Shown here: positions 22,620 through 36,921 of the stretch, in pieces | Numbering within the stretch: position 1 is the first letter of the stretch | How the letters are laid out: each line of letters starts with the position of its first letter | NCBI GenBank assembly: GCA_037039925.1 | Contig: JAXRKP010001494.1 | Span: forward strand, 56,110-120,109 | Reading direction: 5' to 3' | From: Doris montereyensis | Taxonomy: Eukaryota; Mollusca; Gastropoda; Nudibranchia; Dorididae | DNA: 64,000 nucleotides | Translations under genes and position numbers: made by a program | Notes under the pieces: model-generated | What the model was told of the DNA's origin: nothing | The model's database searches: none | Seen by the model: only the letters and a program-made list of their open reading frames with translations

Positions 22620-23580
22620 ATATATCGGAAATGGAGTGGAAGGCTTTTTATTGATTTTAAATATATGCAATAAAATTTGATTGCAAGTCAATTTCCTACA
22701 GACTGATGTGGAAACGGCCTAAAAAAAGTTGAAGGCTGCTGTTGTAATGCTTTTAACTTTTAGTCTAGTCATGCATGTGTGACTTTTACATTATGTTCCA
22801 TTGTTTCGGAAATTGTTTCACTGAAAATTATATCCATTGTGTACAATTTAGCCTTACTGTAGGGAAGTCAGATGTTGAGCTTTGCATTGTGGGACATTGA
22901 AGAGAGAACAGCAAGTGCTTAAAAAAAAAAAAAAAGAATAGAAATGAAAAAAAAAAAGAAAGGAAGATTTAGTTGTAATTTCAGGTCATGAATTTTATTT
23001 TGCATTGCAGTTAATTGTATGCCATGTTGGGGGGGGGGAAGGATTGTTTTTAGATATGTTTTAAAGTCATCATCTAAAGCTTCTATAAATCTACCTGCAC
23101 ATGTATTCAAAGCTACGAAACCGTCATAATATGTACAATATTTAACCTTAAAACATAATCTGTATGTGAGTTTCTCAGTGAATTTTTCACATATATTTAA
23201 TTTATGGTTGTCTTGAAATCTTACGATATATTTTAGTATTACAAATACATTTGCTTTTGAAATTGAAGTTTAAAAAAAGGAATTCATTGAAATGCCCATC
23301 AAGATTAGGGAAAATTATTGAAACAGTTTACCACTAAGAAAAGAGGAGGAAAGTAAAATTATTTTAGTTTGTTCATTAAGGTATGGCCATGGTTTAGTTG
23401 GGTTTACTAGTCCTGAATTTTTGCATGTAGCCTTACATTTATCATGACCCAAGAGATTTTACATTTGAAGTTTATGTACAGTACCATTCTCTCAAAGCGG
23501 CAAATTCCTTTGATCTTTTCCCCAGTTTTCAATTTAACAACCCCAAACTTACAGATGTTTACAGGAAACATTGTGTAGTT
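22620..23580. other. AT-rich intergenic DNA
   Basis: A-runs near 22920 and 22955, and a 9-base G run near 23030. I see no gene. Confidence 0.5.
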
Positions 23581-23584
23581 GACT

Positions 23585-24290
23585 TCTGACCATCCAATGT
23601 TACAAGTGAGCAATGTAGGAATCCTCTATCATTTTGTGTTGTGTCAAGTGAGCAATGTAGGAATCCTCTGGTGTGTTATGTTGTGTCAAGTGAGCAATGT
23701 AGGAATCCTCTGGTGTGTTATGTTGTGTCAAGTGAGTAATGTAGGAATCCTCTGGTGTGTTGTGTTGTGTCAAGTGAGCAATGTAGGAATCCTCTGGTGT
23801 GTTATGTTGTGTCAAGTGAGTAATGTAGGAATCTTCTGTTGTGTTGTGTGAAGTGAGTAATGTAGTGGAATCATCTGGTGTGTTGTGTCAAGTGAGCAAT
23901 GTACGAATCCTCTGGTGTGTTATGTTGTGTCAAGTGAGTAATGTAGGAATCCTCTGTTGTGTTGTGTCAAGTGAGCAATGTAGGAATCCTCTGTTGTGTT
24001 GTGTCAAGTGAGCAATGTAAAAATCCTCTGTTGTGTTGTGTCAAGTGAGCAATGTAGGAATCCTCTGTTGTGTTGTGTCAAGTGAGTAATGTAGGAATCC
24101 TCTGTTGTGTTGTGTTAAGTGAGCAATGTAGGAATCCTCTGTTGTGTTGTGTCAAGTGAGCAATGTAGGAATCCTCTGTTGTGTTGTGTCAAGTGAGCAA
24201 TGTAGGAATCCTCTGTTGTGTTGTGTCAAGTGAGCAATGTAAAAATCCTCTGTTGTGTTGTGTCAAGTGAGCAATGTAGGAATCCTCAGC
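23585..24290. repeat. 37-42-bp tandem repeat, about 17 copies
   Basis: Core caagtgagcaatgtaggaat then cctctgttgtgttgtgt. The first copies carry an extra tatgtt-type block (about 42 bp); later ones are the short form (about 37 bp). Confidence 0.95.
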
Positions 24291-24700
24291 CATGTTGTCT
24301 TGTGTTGGTCACCCCATGGATAATCACAAGAGTTTGCTTTTCAATTCAAATTAATCTTGCACAATGCCACATTTTGGCGAGGCTCAAAAAATTATAATAA
24401 TGATGATGTGTTACCGTTAGAGTATTAAAGTAAACCATGTTTACCATAGCCAGTGCTCTTGTTTCTTATTATTATAGCGGAATAATGCAAATCTAGAAAC
24501 TAGTCAAGAATTCTAGAGAAAAAAATACTGGCTTAGGGTAATCGCAAGTAAGTAAATCTTTGTGCAAAATAAGTTTTAAAATATTTTAAATGGTTGCACT
24601 TTTGCAGCGCTACAAATACAAACAGTTTTCTGTTGCCATACCTTGTTGAACGAACTATAGTTTTACTACATAGTTGAACCTTTTTGTAGCTACTTTTAGT

Positions 24701-25015
24701 ATGGGGACTCGGTAGTCCAGAGGGAAGATGTCGGCCTCTCAACCAAAAGATAGTGGGTTCGAGCTCTGCTAACGATTGAAAATTTTTCGTGTTTTTTTCG
24801 AGCGAAATCTACCCCTGGTCCAGGTAGGTGGATCGATACCTAGTTCCATCGGAGACGGAGGATAGAAAGAAGGTACCATGTGCAGATCTAAACACTCTGA
24901 ACACGTTAAAGATCCCTTTGCTGTTTACAGGGCAGTCCGTTCAAAATTTAAAATACTACCACAAAACCAGAGATCACCTTAGTTGTGGATGTGGGTATAT
25001 CAAATCAAATCAAAC
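24701..25015 (+). mobile_element. tRNA-derived SINE, family A, copy 2 (best copy)
   Basis: The head contains a box A-like ggtagtccagagg and a box B-like gggttcgagctct. A body with gtccaggtaggtggatcgat, cagggcagtccg and agatcaccttagttgtggat follows. The tail is (tcaaa)n. Pol III promoter boxes plus the dispersed copies mark it as a SINE. Confidence 0.85.
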
Positions 25016-25478
25016 TTCTTAGTATTCATTTATACTTGACTGAATATTGTGCATAATAAAAATATTTTTTAAGGAAGGCATACTGTTTAATTTGTAATGT
25101 GTCTTCAGCAGAGCATATTTTAACCTCGCATTTACCTTAATGGTTTTTAATTCCTCTATGATACTATTGTGTGTAAACTGTGTTTTGACCTTATTTACAT
25201 AACCATAGTAATAAACAAATAAATGTGATTTTTTTACCTACAGCCAATTAAATTATAATGTGCAGTCTGATTTCTTTTCATTTTGTTTTCCTTTCCCTTT
25301 TTTTTTTTTTCCTTCTCTTTTTTGATTTTTTTTTTTATTGAAGTAGATCTATAGCGTGGATGATGAATTTTATCATTTCTTATTTTGTGACGGCCGTAGC
25401 CTAATTAATAGGTGTCATTATTGGGATTATGAGGTCTTGTGTTTGAATCCTAACAATTCTAGATCCGACATAATGTAA

Positions 25479-25660
<182 letters not shown>

Positions 25661-26511
25661 TGATGGAAATTACGCAACGGGTCGTTGCACCATTGGCCAC
25701 TTCTCAACACCATTAGTTTGGCTCACCACTCCTTTGTATAATTTATTTTTTTGGCTGGTTGTTGATGAAGGACGGGCCACCCGATTCTGTGTTCACTAGT
25801 TATCGGCCTACTGCAGTATAATTCCTTTTATCACTAGGAACAGCTACTACTACTACTACTACTACCACCACTACTACTTACCAGAGGCGGATTTAGCCCT
25901 AAAACACCTGGAGGGACACATTAATAAATGGTACTAAAAAGCAATAATATGGTAACAAATCAACTAAGATGACGTCACAAGCAATTTTGTTTAACTTTAT
26001 TTAGAGAAAGTGAGCTCTTCTAGTCTTCAGTGAAGCAAATCGATTAATGATTCTTCGGTTCAAAGTATCCATATTCCTTATTAAATCCTTATGAGTTGAC
26101 ATTACAACTAACGCATTTAGTCGATCCTGTCACATAGTGTTTCGGATATGTCTTTATTCGTTTCAATGTGCTGAAGGTTCTCTAACTTTTTCGGCGGAAG
26201 AAATGGGTATGGTCAGCGATATCTGAACAATGCGAAGAAACGTACATAGACCCTGGACGGACTTAAATTCAGAACATGTTTTGGTGGGATAAATGACATT
26301 CAGTTCAGACACTATCTGTTCGCATTTCATATAAATGGATAATGTGCACATATTATTGCGATACATTCCACTTTGTTGCCTATATTATCTTTGAAATGTT
26401 TAAAATTTGCCGTATCAATAAGGGCCAAGGCCCGCACCAGATCAAATCTGTCAAAACGTGCCTTGATTTGTGTTTCAATCGTATCGCACGCTTCCTTTGC
26501 AACTTTATGGT

Positions 26512-26516
<5 letters not shown>

Positions 26517-26589
<73 letters not shown>
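26517..26589. repeat. (TA)n microsatellite
   Basis: About 70 bp of pure TA at the edge of the 54-57-bp array. Confidence 0.97.
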
Positions 26590-26593
<4 letters not shown>

Positions 26594-27055
26594 TTGGATC
26601 CATCTTGGCCCCACGCTTCCTTTGCGACAATAGTTATATGTAAACTTTGGATCCATCTTGACGCCACACGCTTCCTTTGCGACAATAGTTATATGTAAAC
26701 TTTGGATCCATCTTGACGCTACACGCTTCCTTTGCGACAATAGTTATATATAAACTTTGGATCCATCTTGACGCCACACGCTTCCTTTGCGACAATAGTT
26801 ATATATAAACTTTGGATCCATCTTGACGCCACACGCTTCCTTTGCAACGATGGTTATATATAAACTTTGATCCATCTTGACGCCACATGCTTCCTTTCGC
26901 AACGATGGTTATATATAAACTTTGGATCCATCTTAACGCCACACGCTTCCTTTGCAATGATGGTTATATATAAAATTTGGATCCATCTTAACGCCTTTGC
27001 AATGACACGCTTCCTTCGCAGCGATGGTTATATATAAACTTTGGATCCATCGTGG
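26589..27055. repeat. 54-57-bp tandem repeat inside the hAT relic, about 9 copies
   Basis: Units contain aactttggatccatcttgac, gccacacgcttcctttg and agttatatat. The unit lies between transposase-like segments, so it expanded within the element. Confidence 0.93.
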
Positions 27056-27957
27056 ATGTTTTTGATCTGGATTGATAAGACGAAAAGACTCGGCCTCCAC
27101 ATGTATAGACAGCTCTTCACATCCATCCCTTAATTGGCTAATAGTTAGTAATAGTGTTATTGAACAATGAAATTGACAGTTACACGTTTGTAGAGCGGGA
27201 TGACCTACTTTGGAAGACATTATGTAAGATTTCAACATGAGAGAAGATCTTATGGAAAAATGCCAGCAAGAATTTTTTTTAAAAGACATCCTCCAAATAA
27301 GAAAGAAGTCCTTCAGCTCCCCGAACAGTGATGTCATCCCAATGACGGCTGACGTCTTTCAGACAGACATATGAAACATCTTTGTTTTCGTACCCGTTTT
27401 CAGAACACACGAAAGTGAAAATTCCATCGCGTTTCAACAGTGCTTAGCAAACGGCATCACTATCAGTGAATGTCTTAAGTAAGTGTGTCGACGCTGGCAG
27501 ATACTGAGAAAACTATTGTAAAGGCTGTTAAGGATGCAAAAAAAATATTCGAATTGGTCTGATGGATGTACATGCATTTTTAGTACAAGATTTAATTTAT
27601 GGGCATAGCAGTGAGTGTAGTATGCGTGAGCAAAGTCTCGTTTCATTAAAACATTTACTCCGCCTCTGACTCCGTTCATTACAGATGCACCATCGTAAGC
27701 TTGTGAAATCAGTTTCTCAGTGAGAGTAAATGTAGCTAACTCTTCCTTTAGAACATTGTTTATAAGCCCTCTGCACTTCTGTCAGATACATTGACTAGCG
27801 TTAAAAACCGCTCGACAGGAACATCATTTTTCAAAAAACGTAAAATAATTACAAACTGGGATGTATTTGGTATATCAGCAGTTTCATCGCTTCCACACTC
27901 AGAAATGTTTGTCCGATTTAAGTCTTCTCTTAAATCTTCTTTGTAAAAATGTCAAGA

Positions 27958-28111
27958 ATGCATTGCAGAAGTTCGTTCTGAATAGTTTCAGATGAATAGG
28001 AAAATGCACTTCTTGAACTAGGTCCAGCACAAGTATGCATTGCTGAAGTTCGTTCTGAACAGTTTCAGATGAATAGGAAAATGTACCTCTTGAACTAGGT
28101 CCAGCACGACC
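27958..28111. repeat. 75-bp direct duplication
   Basis: tgcattgcagaagttcgttc through aactaggtccagcac occurs twice in tandem with a few differences, in the hAT relic. Confidence 0.9.
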
Positions 28112-29354
28112 CCCACCCCCCCCCACATTTCAACAACTGACACACCAAGTCCATTAAATCAAGGAAAACACCCTTATTATACGAAGATATCGTTTCGTCA
28201 TGACCCTTCAGAGCCAGCTCATTCGTACCATAATACTTGAAGCAATCAATAACTCGATCTAACACTTTGGGGTTCCTTGTGACATCTTCATTATGCCTTA
28301 TTGTTAATAACCGACGGCCTGAATCTATTTGTTCAGCAATATTAACAGTCCGTAATGTCATGTATTTGACAGCATTATCTATGTGTGAAACCACATTGAC
28401 GCTTCTTAACCTTTTCTTTTAAATGTTTCACATACACGCAATCACTTTTTGACCAAATGCTATCGCCTTCAAATAATTTTTAAAAAATAGAAGCAAAACA
28501 AGCACATTTTTTCTACGCTAATAGTCAACGAAACGACATCTTCGTATAGTGCCATACGTAGCAGGGTTAAAAAGTGTCTTTTTCACTTTTCCACCGCAAG
28601 CCGAAAACGCGACGTCTTTCGGTTGATGGGGTCCTGAATATTTAATTTGTAGCTTATCCTCATGCTTTAAACCATTAAGAGCACACAGTGAAGCAATGTT
28701 TTAATAGAAAATCTACCTCGTTCATCATTAAAGTAATAAACGCAATTATCAGAGTGATGCAAGATAATCATTAAGAGCACACAGATATATAAATACAATG
28801 CAATAATAAATGTGTCCACGATGAAATTGAAAAGACTACAGCAATGTACAAAATGTAGATCTACCACTTCACTGCCGTGATCTGTTTGTTATTAATATCG
28901 ACTGGCGTGTAAAGGTAAATTATCAATCTTTTTTTATTTCGGAATTTTTTTAAAAGTTTTAAAATACAGCTTAAAAACTGATAACTATTTGATTTTAGTG
29001 TATAAGTCGATGCTAATTTATACAATGTTAATATACATGAGTAAAGCTGAAAGATAAGGTTTAAAATTGTCAGCCAAACGAATAAGATAAAAACGAGTTT
29101 TGCCAATTTTCCTTTACGCACGTGGACAGTCAAGGCCGTCTCTAATAGAAGGCCTGGAAGGCAGAAAAACATGGCGTCGCTATCAGGCCGACGTGCGTGC
29201 CCCGCAGCTGGACCAACGCAGCCAACTAGATCTAGATCTAGCTCTGCTAACTCTGTTGTTAGTAGTCTTAGACTGTCATCAGTTAGATCTCTATCAATCT
29301 ACAAGACATTGTACTTGTACTACGCACATCACTATCATCTAATTACTTCGTAAG

Positions 29355-30660
<1,306 letters not shown>

Positions 30661-31800
30661 TAAATAATAGTGTTAAAACAAAAGCAGCTACCATTTATAC
30701 TCTCGTTAATAATCATTTTAAAACTTTATATAAAAATGCCAACATTTGTGGTGATGATTTTATAATAAAAAGAGAAGGAGAAGGAACAGGATGACCACCA
30801 GTGATGATATCAACAAAAACTAGAAATAATAGAGTAGTGGTACACACCATTCTACGTGTTCCTATTTAGTTAGATTGATGTACAGTCTTACATTCTATGC
30901 GAAAGTGTTATAGGATTTTGCATTGCGAAAGTGTTAACACGGCCAATCTCGAGAATATCTTAAACGAGCTAAACGCCCCTGTAGTTTTACATTTTGATTC
31001 ATAGTCGTAAAATGTAATTTCGTATTTAATGAAGTCTGTTTTCACTTCTCAATATCTCCAACAAATTACTAAATTAATGTCTCAACCTTACCACAAGTTC
31101 AAATTTATTATTCTTTTTTCGTTTCCTGTTTCTTTCAACTCGTTCGTTGGACAGAGAACTTCTTCATCCAAAACTAAAACCTAATATAAATAGATTTAGA
31201 TACAGGGAGATACAACATACTTTTATACAAGAGTGATATGAAAACGTCAATTACTAATTAGATTATAAGGGAACACAGGATAGACGGACTTGAGCAATCT
31301 AAATTTCTTAAGTTCAAAAGGGTGAAAATGCAAGCACTTAAGAATAAGTATATCTAGCGCTCTGCTCTCCCGGCTGGCACTGGCAAGAATAAGTCGTGAA
31401 ATGATACGCAGAGGATGTCGAAGGTGCCATAGCAACTAGTTTCCAACAATTTTATGATGTATATCTAAATAAATTAAGTCATATATGTTAATTCACATGT
31501 TTAGATAGATAACTTTTAAAAGTTTAAATCAGCACGCACGTCTTCTGTTGTCATTAAACAATGAATAGCAATAGTAAAACAAACGCCACGCAAACGAGGT
31601 ACCACCGATCTGGGAAAGCGCGCAATGCATCATGGGACAGATTGGCAGGAGGAGCTAAACGATCTAGATCTAGGTTTTCAGCGCCTTCAATAAATTTGTA
31701 TTACATGTATTTTCATTCTCGACTGTTATTTAATATTGATGATTAAATCGCTGATCTGCCAGGGAGGACACTGTCCTTTATGTCCGTATAGTAAATCACC
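30661..31800. other. AT-rich intergenic DNA
   Basis: I see no gene, SINE or array. A slightly GC-richer patch at 31590-31690 contains gatctagatctagg. Confidence 0.5.
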
Positions 31801-31802
31801 CT

Positions 31803-31918
31803 GACTGCTGCTGCTGCTGCTGCTGCTACTACTGCTACTACTACTGCTGCTACTGCTGCTGCTACTGCTGCTACTGCTGCTACTGCTCCTGCTACACTGC
31901 TGCTGCTGCTGCTACTGC

Positions 31919-32002
<84 letters not shown>

Positions 32003-32058
32003 AATAACTACTGCTGCTATTGTTACTGCATACAACAACAACTACTACTATTGCCACA

Positions 32059-32139
<81 letters not shown>

Positions 32140-32145
32140 TGCTGG

Positions 32146-32209
<64 letters not shown>

Positions 32210-32277
32210 ACTGCTACTACTACTATTGCTATTGCTGCTACAATAACATGTTATTACTGGGTTACTACTACATCTAC

Positions 32278-32336
<59 letters not shown>

Positions 32337-32371
32337 ACTACTACTACTGCTGCTGCTGCTACTGCTGCTGT

Positions 32372-32402
<31 letters not shown>

Positions 32403-32465
32403 GCTACTGCTGCTGCTGCTGGCTGCTGCTGCTGCTGCTACTGCTACTACTACTACTTATACTGT

Positions 32466-32539
<74 letters not shown>

Positions 32540-32579
32540 CTGCTGTTGCTGCTGCTACTGCTACTACTGCTACTACTAC

Positions 32580-32623
<44 letters not shown>

Positions 32624-32636
32624 ACTACTACTGGTG
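31803..32636. repeat. very long (CTG)n / (GCT)n trinucleotide repeat with ACT interruptions
   Basis: About 830 bp of CTG-type repeats with scattered CTA, GTT and short unique breaks near 32010-32060 and 32215-32280. It yields poly-Leu, poly-Ala, poly-Cys and poly-Ser frames, which are not genes. Confidence 0.98.
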
Positions 32637-32702
32637 AGTGTAATAACATAAGATAATACGAAAGCCCACAGGAACAAAGACGAGAAAATACAAGGAATAG
32701 AA

Positions 32703-32802
32703 AGAAAAGAAATCCTCGCCACCATGGGGATCGAACTCGCGACCTCTACGTCAGCACCTGTTGCCTCACCATGAAAAGAAAGCGTGCTACCAACTCAGCT
32801 AA
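32703..32802 (-). mobile_element. tRNA-like SINE head (different from family A)
   Basis: On the - strand, a box A-like TAGCTGAGTTGGTAGC is followed by a box B-like GAGTTCGATCCCC. The spacing is longer than in a standard tRNA, and the T-stem and acceptor do not pair well, so it is a tRNA-derived element and not a tRNA gene. It sits between two trinucleotide blocks. Confidence 0.6.
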
Positions 32803-32885
32803 CTACTACTACTGCTGCTGCTACTACTACTACTGCTGCTGCTGCTGCTACTGCTGCTGCTGCTGCTGCTACTACTACTACTTTG

Positions 32886-32930
<45 letters not shown>

Positions 32931-32932
32931 TT
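32803..32932. repeat. (ACT)/(GCT) trinucleotide repeat
   Basis: Continuation of the trinucleotide block on the other side of the tRNA-like element. Confidence 0.95.
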
Positions 32933-33282
32933 TTCTTTTGTCTGTTTCTGTTTTACACTTTTCTTTACTTGAGCATTGGCCTCTGTGTATAAGGCTTGGG
33001 ATCGGGCCTTGGTTGCTCCGGTTTTTGTCATAAGTAGCAGTATTTTGCCTTCCTACGTGTTTCTATCTTTATGGAGGTCTTGTGAGCAATACATTCTTTC
33101 TGGTGTTGTTGTTTCTTGCCGAACGTTTCCTTACATGTTGCTGTTCACACATCTTTCAGATCCCTCCAATGGTTTTCTATGTTACTATCTTCTAGTCAGA
33201 GTCTCTAATCGATTGGAAATTGTTAGAGAAAATTCTTCTTTTTTTCCTTTCTTCCCTTATCTTTATTGGTATGATTATTGAT

Positions 33283-33655
<373 letters not shown>

Positions 33656-33884
33656 TTACTGCTGTTGCATATTTAGAAGCAACCTTTTATATTACAGTTT
33701 TCAAAAAGAGTTTTGTGCGGTGGGTTTGCTTGCCTTTTGTTGTTGTGTTTTGTTTTTTACCTTAGATAGTAGTTTCCCTTTTCTAGGGGGTAGGGGGATA
33801 AGCAGTTATTACTACTATCAAGCAGAAAATTATTTTACAAAGTGTGAATACAATTTTTGTTTCATTATTCTTTTAGTTTTAGCC

Positions 33885-33920
33885 ACCAAGCAACATAAGC
33901 CTCGGCATGGAAGTTTCAGG
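33885..33920 (+). other. alternative possible non-coding 5' exon of gene 2
   Basis: A pyrimidine-rich acceptor (ttattcttttag) precedes a short segment ending TTTCAG before gtaagc. It lies just downstream of the trinucleotide block. Only the splice signals support it. Confidence 0.15.
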
Positions 33921-34424
33921 TAAGCATGGAATTGGAAAATAATATAGAATTAACCAGTCGACAGTAACTAACGACAAGTGACAACTCCATCAAAAACGAC
34001 AGAACAAACACGTGACGTTTTGGGTATAACCCTTCGTTAAACTACAAACATAGGCAATTATACACAGTGTGATGTCAGATTCATTTATTTTTTTTGTGGC
34101 ACATAAAGAAAGATATAAAAGAGCATTCTTACCATTACCAGTTTCATTATCATCACTCACTTTTGAATATTATTCATTGAAATATTTAAGTTCATCTGTA
34201 TGGAGAAAAATGTTAATTATTTTGTTGTTATGTTATACCTGTTTCAATGTCGTAATGCTTAAATATGCGTAAGCTGTTTATGTGAGAAGACTACTTTATT
34301 TATAGTAGTAAAAGTGTGTTGTATTTCAATATTTCATATTGTATTGAAGGTTTTCTAACACCAAAACAATGTGCCACATTTTTGGACAATAAAGTTGCAT
34401 CTTATCTTATCATCCGTGGAGAGA

Positions 34425-34640
34425 ATCATAATGGAGTAGGGTGTCCGCCTCTCAATCAGACGGTCGTTGGTTCCAGACCCCCTCCCCCCGACCGGTTGAA
34501 AAGTTTCCTTCGGGTTGACGGGTAAAGCCCCCCCCCCCCTTCTAGTCCATGTAGGTAGATCGACGGAGACAGACGATAAAACCGAGGTTCCGTGTGCAGA
34601 TCCCTTGGCTGTTTACTGGGTAGTCCGGACAATAATTAAA
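34425..34640 (+). mobile_element. tRNA-derived SINE, family A, copy 3 (3'-shortened)
   Basis: Shares gtgtccgcctctcaatcaga, tccatgtaggtagatcgac, gtgcagatccc and actgggtagtccgg with the best copy. It lacks the later body and tail. Confidence 0.7.
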
Positions 34641-34939
34641 TAAAATAATAAAATTCGATCAACCAAACTGACTAAGCGGGCCTAAGACATATTTATCTAG
34701 GTGCGGTATCCGACCTAGGTAGGGGCCTACAGTTTTCACTTGCGAATGCCTTGCTTACACTTTACACGAAAACACAAGTCTGCAGTGTGCAGTCGGACTG
34801 GACTGTCGTCTGACTGGACTGCCGACTGCAAACTGCAATCCGATGAGACTCAGCCCTTCAGGTCTCACTCTCAGATTTCTTGCTACGAACGATCAAGGAG
34901 TGAGAAAGAAAAGCTTCTAAATAATATTATTATTTCCAG

Positions 34940-34967
34940 GCTACTCGACTAGGTTATTCACTTTGAA
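34940..34967 (+). other. possible non-coding 5' exon of gene 2
   Basis: A pyrimidine-rich acceptor (tattatttccag) and a strong donor (GAA before gtaagt) flank a 28-bp segment. Coding exon 1 of gene 2 begins after an acceptor, so an upstream untranslated exon must exist. This one is a guess from the splice signals. Confidence 0.2.
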
Positions 34968-35084
34968 GTAAGTTTGAGCTCCGTTCATGTTTGGCAAATG
35001 AAACGAGTAAGAACTTGGCTCAACTGTAGTTTACCGGACGAACATTTGAAACCTTGGCTTGAGAAAAAGGGGTGTTTGTTTAGG

Positions 35085-35205
35085 GTTCTAGATCTAGATC
35101 TAGATCTAGAGGTTCGCGGTTAGGGCTACATCTCGAAGTGTATGGTAGGTTTAGCAAATATACTAGAGCAAGTGTTCTAGATCTAGATCTAGATCTAGTA
35201 TCTTT
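35085..35205. repeat. two (CTAGAT)n runs
   Basis: Runs of ctagatctagatctagat occur near 35088-35109 and 35178-35199, in the presumed upstream region of gene 2. Confidence 0.85.
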
Positions 35206-35399
35206 CAGGATTAAAGCCAACAGAAATATGCAGTGAATCTATCAACCTTTCTGTGGTATCTAGTAAACTGCAGTTTTACCCAAAACTAAAATTCTTGGTG
35301 CAATAATTATAGCCTACACAGGCTAATCGGGCTGCTGGGATTTAGGGTAAAGATATACTAAGCCCGATTTGAAGACAATAGATGAAGGATGGAAACCGA

Positions 35400-36230
35400 G
35401 CAGTGGCCTTTTAATTACAAATTAGTGAGCAAAATTGCAAAATAGAGACTTGACGGACAGACAAGTTAACCTGAGTCTAGCAAAATAGAGTAGCCATCTT
35501 TTCTCCCGGATTGCACTCCGAAGTGTCGTTGGTTCAGGGTTAGGGATTTGATTGATGCTTGCATTGTATCCTTCAACTGTCTTTATTTCCATTCAAATCA
35601 ATGGTTAGTTCCAAGTCTGGGTCACATTTACTTTTCAATTAGTGAGCAAAATTCAACAATTATATATATATATATATAGATCTATGTATCTCACTCTCAC
35701 ACCATCTTTATATATTTCATAAAATCATGTGTCAATCTGAGAGGAGTTCCATAGTTGGCTTATTTTCAATTTCGTTTTATAATAAATATATATGTGAGTA
35801 AAATTCAATGAGAAGTAAACATAATACAACATTATGTCAAATCAGCTGTTTAGATTATGAAATCCAAATTTATTCCATTGAAATAAAATCTTTTTGCCCA
35901 CAAAATCCTTTAAAACTAGCAAAATCGAGGCGTAAAAGTTTTTAACAGTGGCCATCTTTTCTCCATGTCACTGTTTTCAGTTTTGCTAATTTAAAATTTA
36001 GGAAGTTTGAGACTCAGCGGGTGGGAGAGCTGAAAGGGATGGAGGGGTTGGTTCAGGGTTAGGATTTGATTGATTTGTCTTTTTTTCTCAGCATCTAAGC
36101 AGAATTATTATTGCAAATCAGATAACTCCACTGTGTTTCACATTTAGAAATATGGTCATAATATAATAGCAAATAATAGTCAGAAACTTTCAAATCAATG
36201 GTTAGTTCAAGTCTGATATGTCACACTGAC
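35400..36230. repeat. diverged tandem duplication upstream of gene 2
   Basis: Three pairs of blocks recur about 450-600 bp apart in the same order: gccatcttttctcc, ggttcagggttag..gattgat and caaatcaatggttagttc. Confidence 0.7.
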
Positions 36231-36803
36231 CTTTGTCAGTGACATTTGAAGTGCAAAATGAAATGTTCGTTGTCTTAGTCTAACTCTGAGTGAGATTGAT
36301 GGAAATGACTGACATTGGTCATGAAATATTGCAACAATTAGAAGTGATTTTTTCTTTGTTACCCTAAATTTTTTCTAAACTATGTCCCTTTAGTGTGCCT
36401 GACTATGGAAATCCCTTCTTTAAAACTAAATTCTTCTTCTGTTTGTCATTTTACTACATACCGTTATCATCCTGAGACCACTACATGGAGGGCAAGGAAA
36501 TCCAATCAATGAATCAATTGCATTAAACTTTTAATTGTAAACTTTTTCCTCATTCCCTGCTCTTTTTCCTTTCTTACTCTCTTCTATGTCTTGAGTATTT
36601 ACCATAACAGTTACAGATAGTTTAACTGCTAAAATGTACAAAAAAATAAAAAAATCTTGAGGACTTTTTTTTGAAAGATACATTGACAAGAAGAAGTTTT
36701 TAAATCAAACTGTTTAGAAATTCCCTCTTTCAGTGGTCAGTTTGTTCCATACTATATTTTACAAATTTTGTAATACTTGTGTTTTTGTTATTTTAGAGAC
36801 ACT

Positions 36804-36921
36804 ATGGGGAAGCTGACAACTTTTGAAGTAGTTTTAGCCAACCCCAGTGGAGTTTTTTATGCTGGTAACATTATTCAAGGTTATATTGACATCCACCTAT
36901 CTGAATCAATGAGCATGAGAG
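36804..36921 (+). CDS. gene 2 coding exon 1
   Basis: The acceptor ends at 36796. ATG opens MGKLTTFEVVLANPSGVFYA and the donor is gtaagg (phase 1). The 118 coding nt equal gene 1 exon 1; about three quarters of the residues match. Confidence 0.93.

Larger units (their letters stand above)
26150..28660 (-). pseudogene. hAT-superfamily transposase relic (ZMYM1/DUF4371 type)
   Basis: On the - strand, in order: a TTF-like N part near 28640; RNPKVLDRVIDCFKYYGTNE and ELALKGHDETISSYNKGVFL (28090-28394); SECGSDETADIPNTSQFVI near 27900; ISQAYDGASVMNGVRGGVN near 27700; YYTHCYAHKLNLVL; and a C-terminal LTIPISSAEKV near 26210, like the hAT dimerisation region. The order is right for this transposase group. 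Frameshifts, stops, a 75-bp internal duplication and a 54-57-bp repeat array break it. Terminal repeats were not firmly found. Confidence 0.8.

Noticed and set aside
25860..25920. cagaggcggatttagccct near 25882 as the terminal repeat of the hAT relic
   Set aside because: It resembles hAT ends, but I could not find a convincing matching inverted end upstream of the transposase, so I left it out of the element call.
31743..32656. Poly-Leu, poly-Ala, poly-Cys and poly-Ser frames
   Set aside because: Trinucleotide repeats read in different frames; no flanking coding sequence.
32703..32802. Functional tRNA gene on the - strand
   Set aside because: Pol III boxes are present but box spacing is too long and T-stem and acceptor pairing fail; it fits a SINE head.
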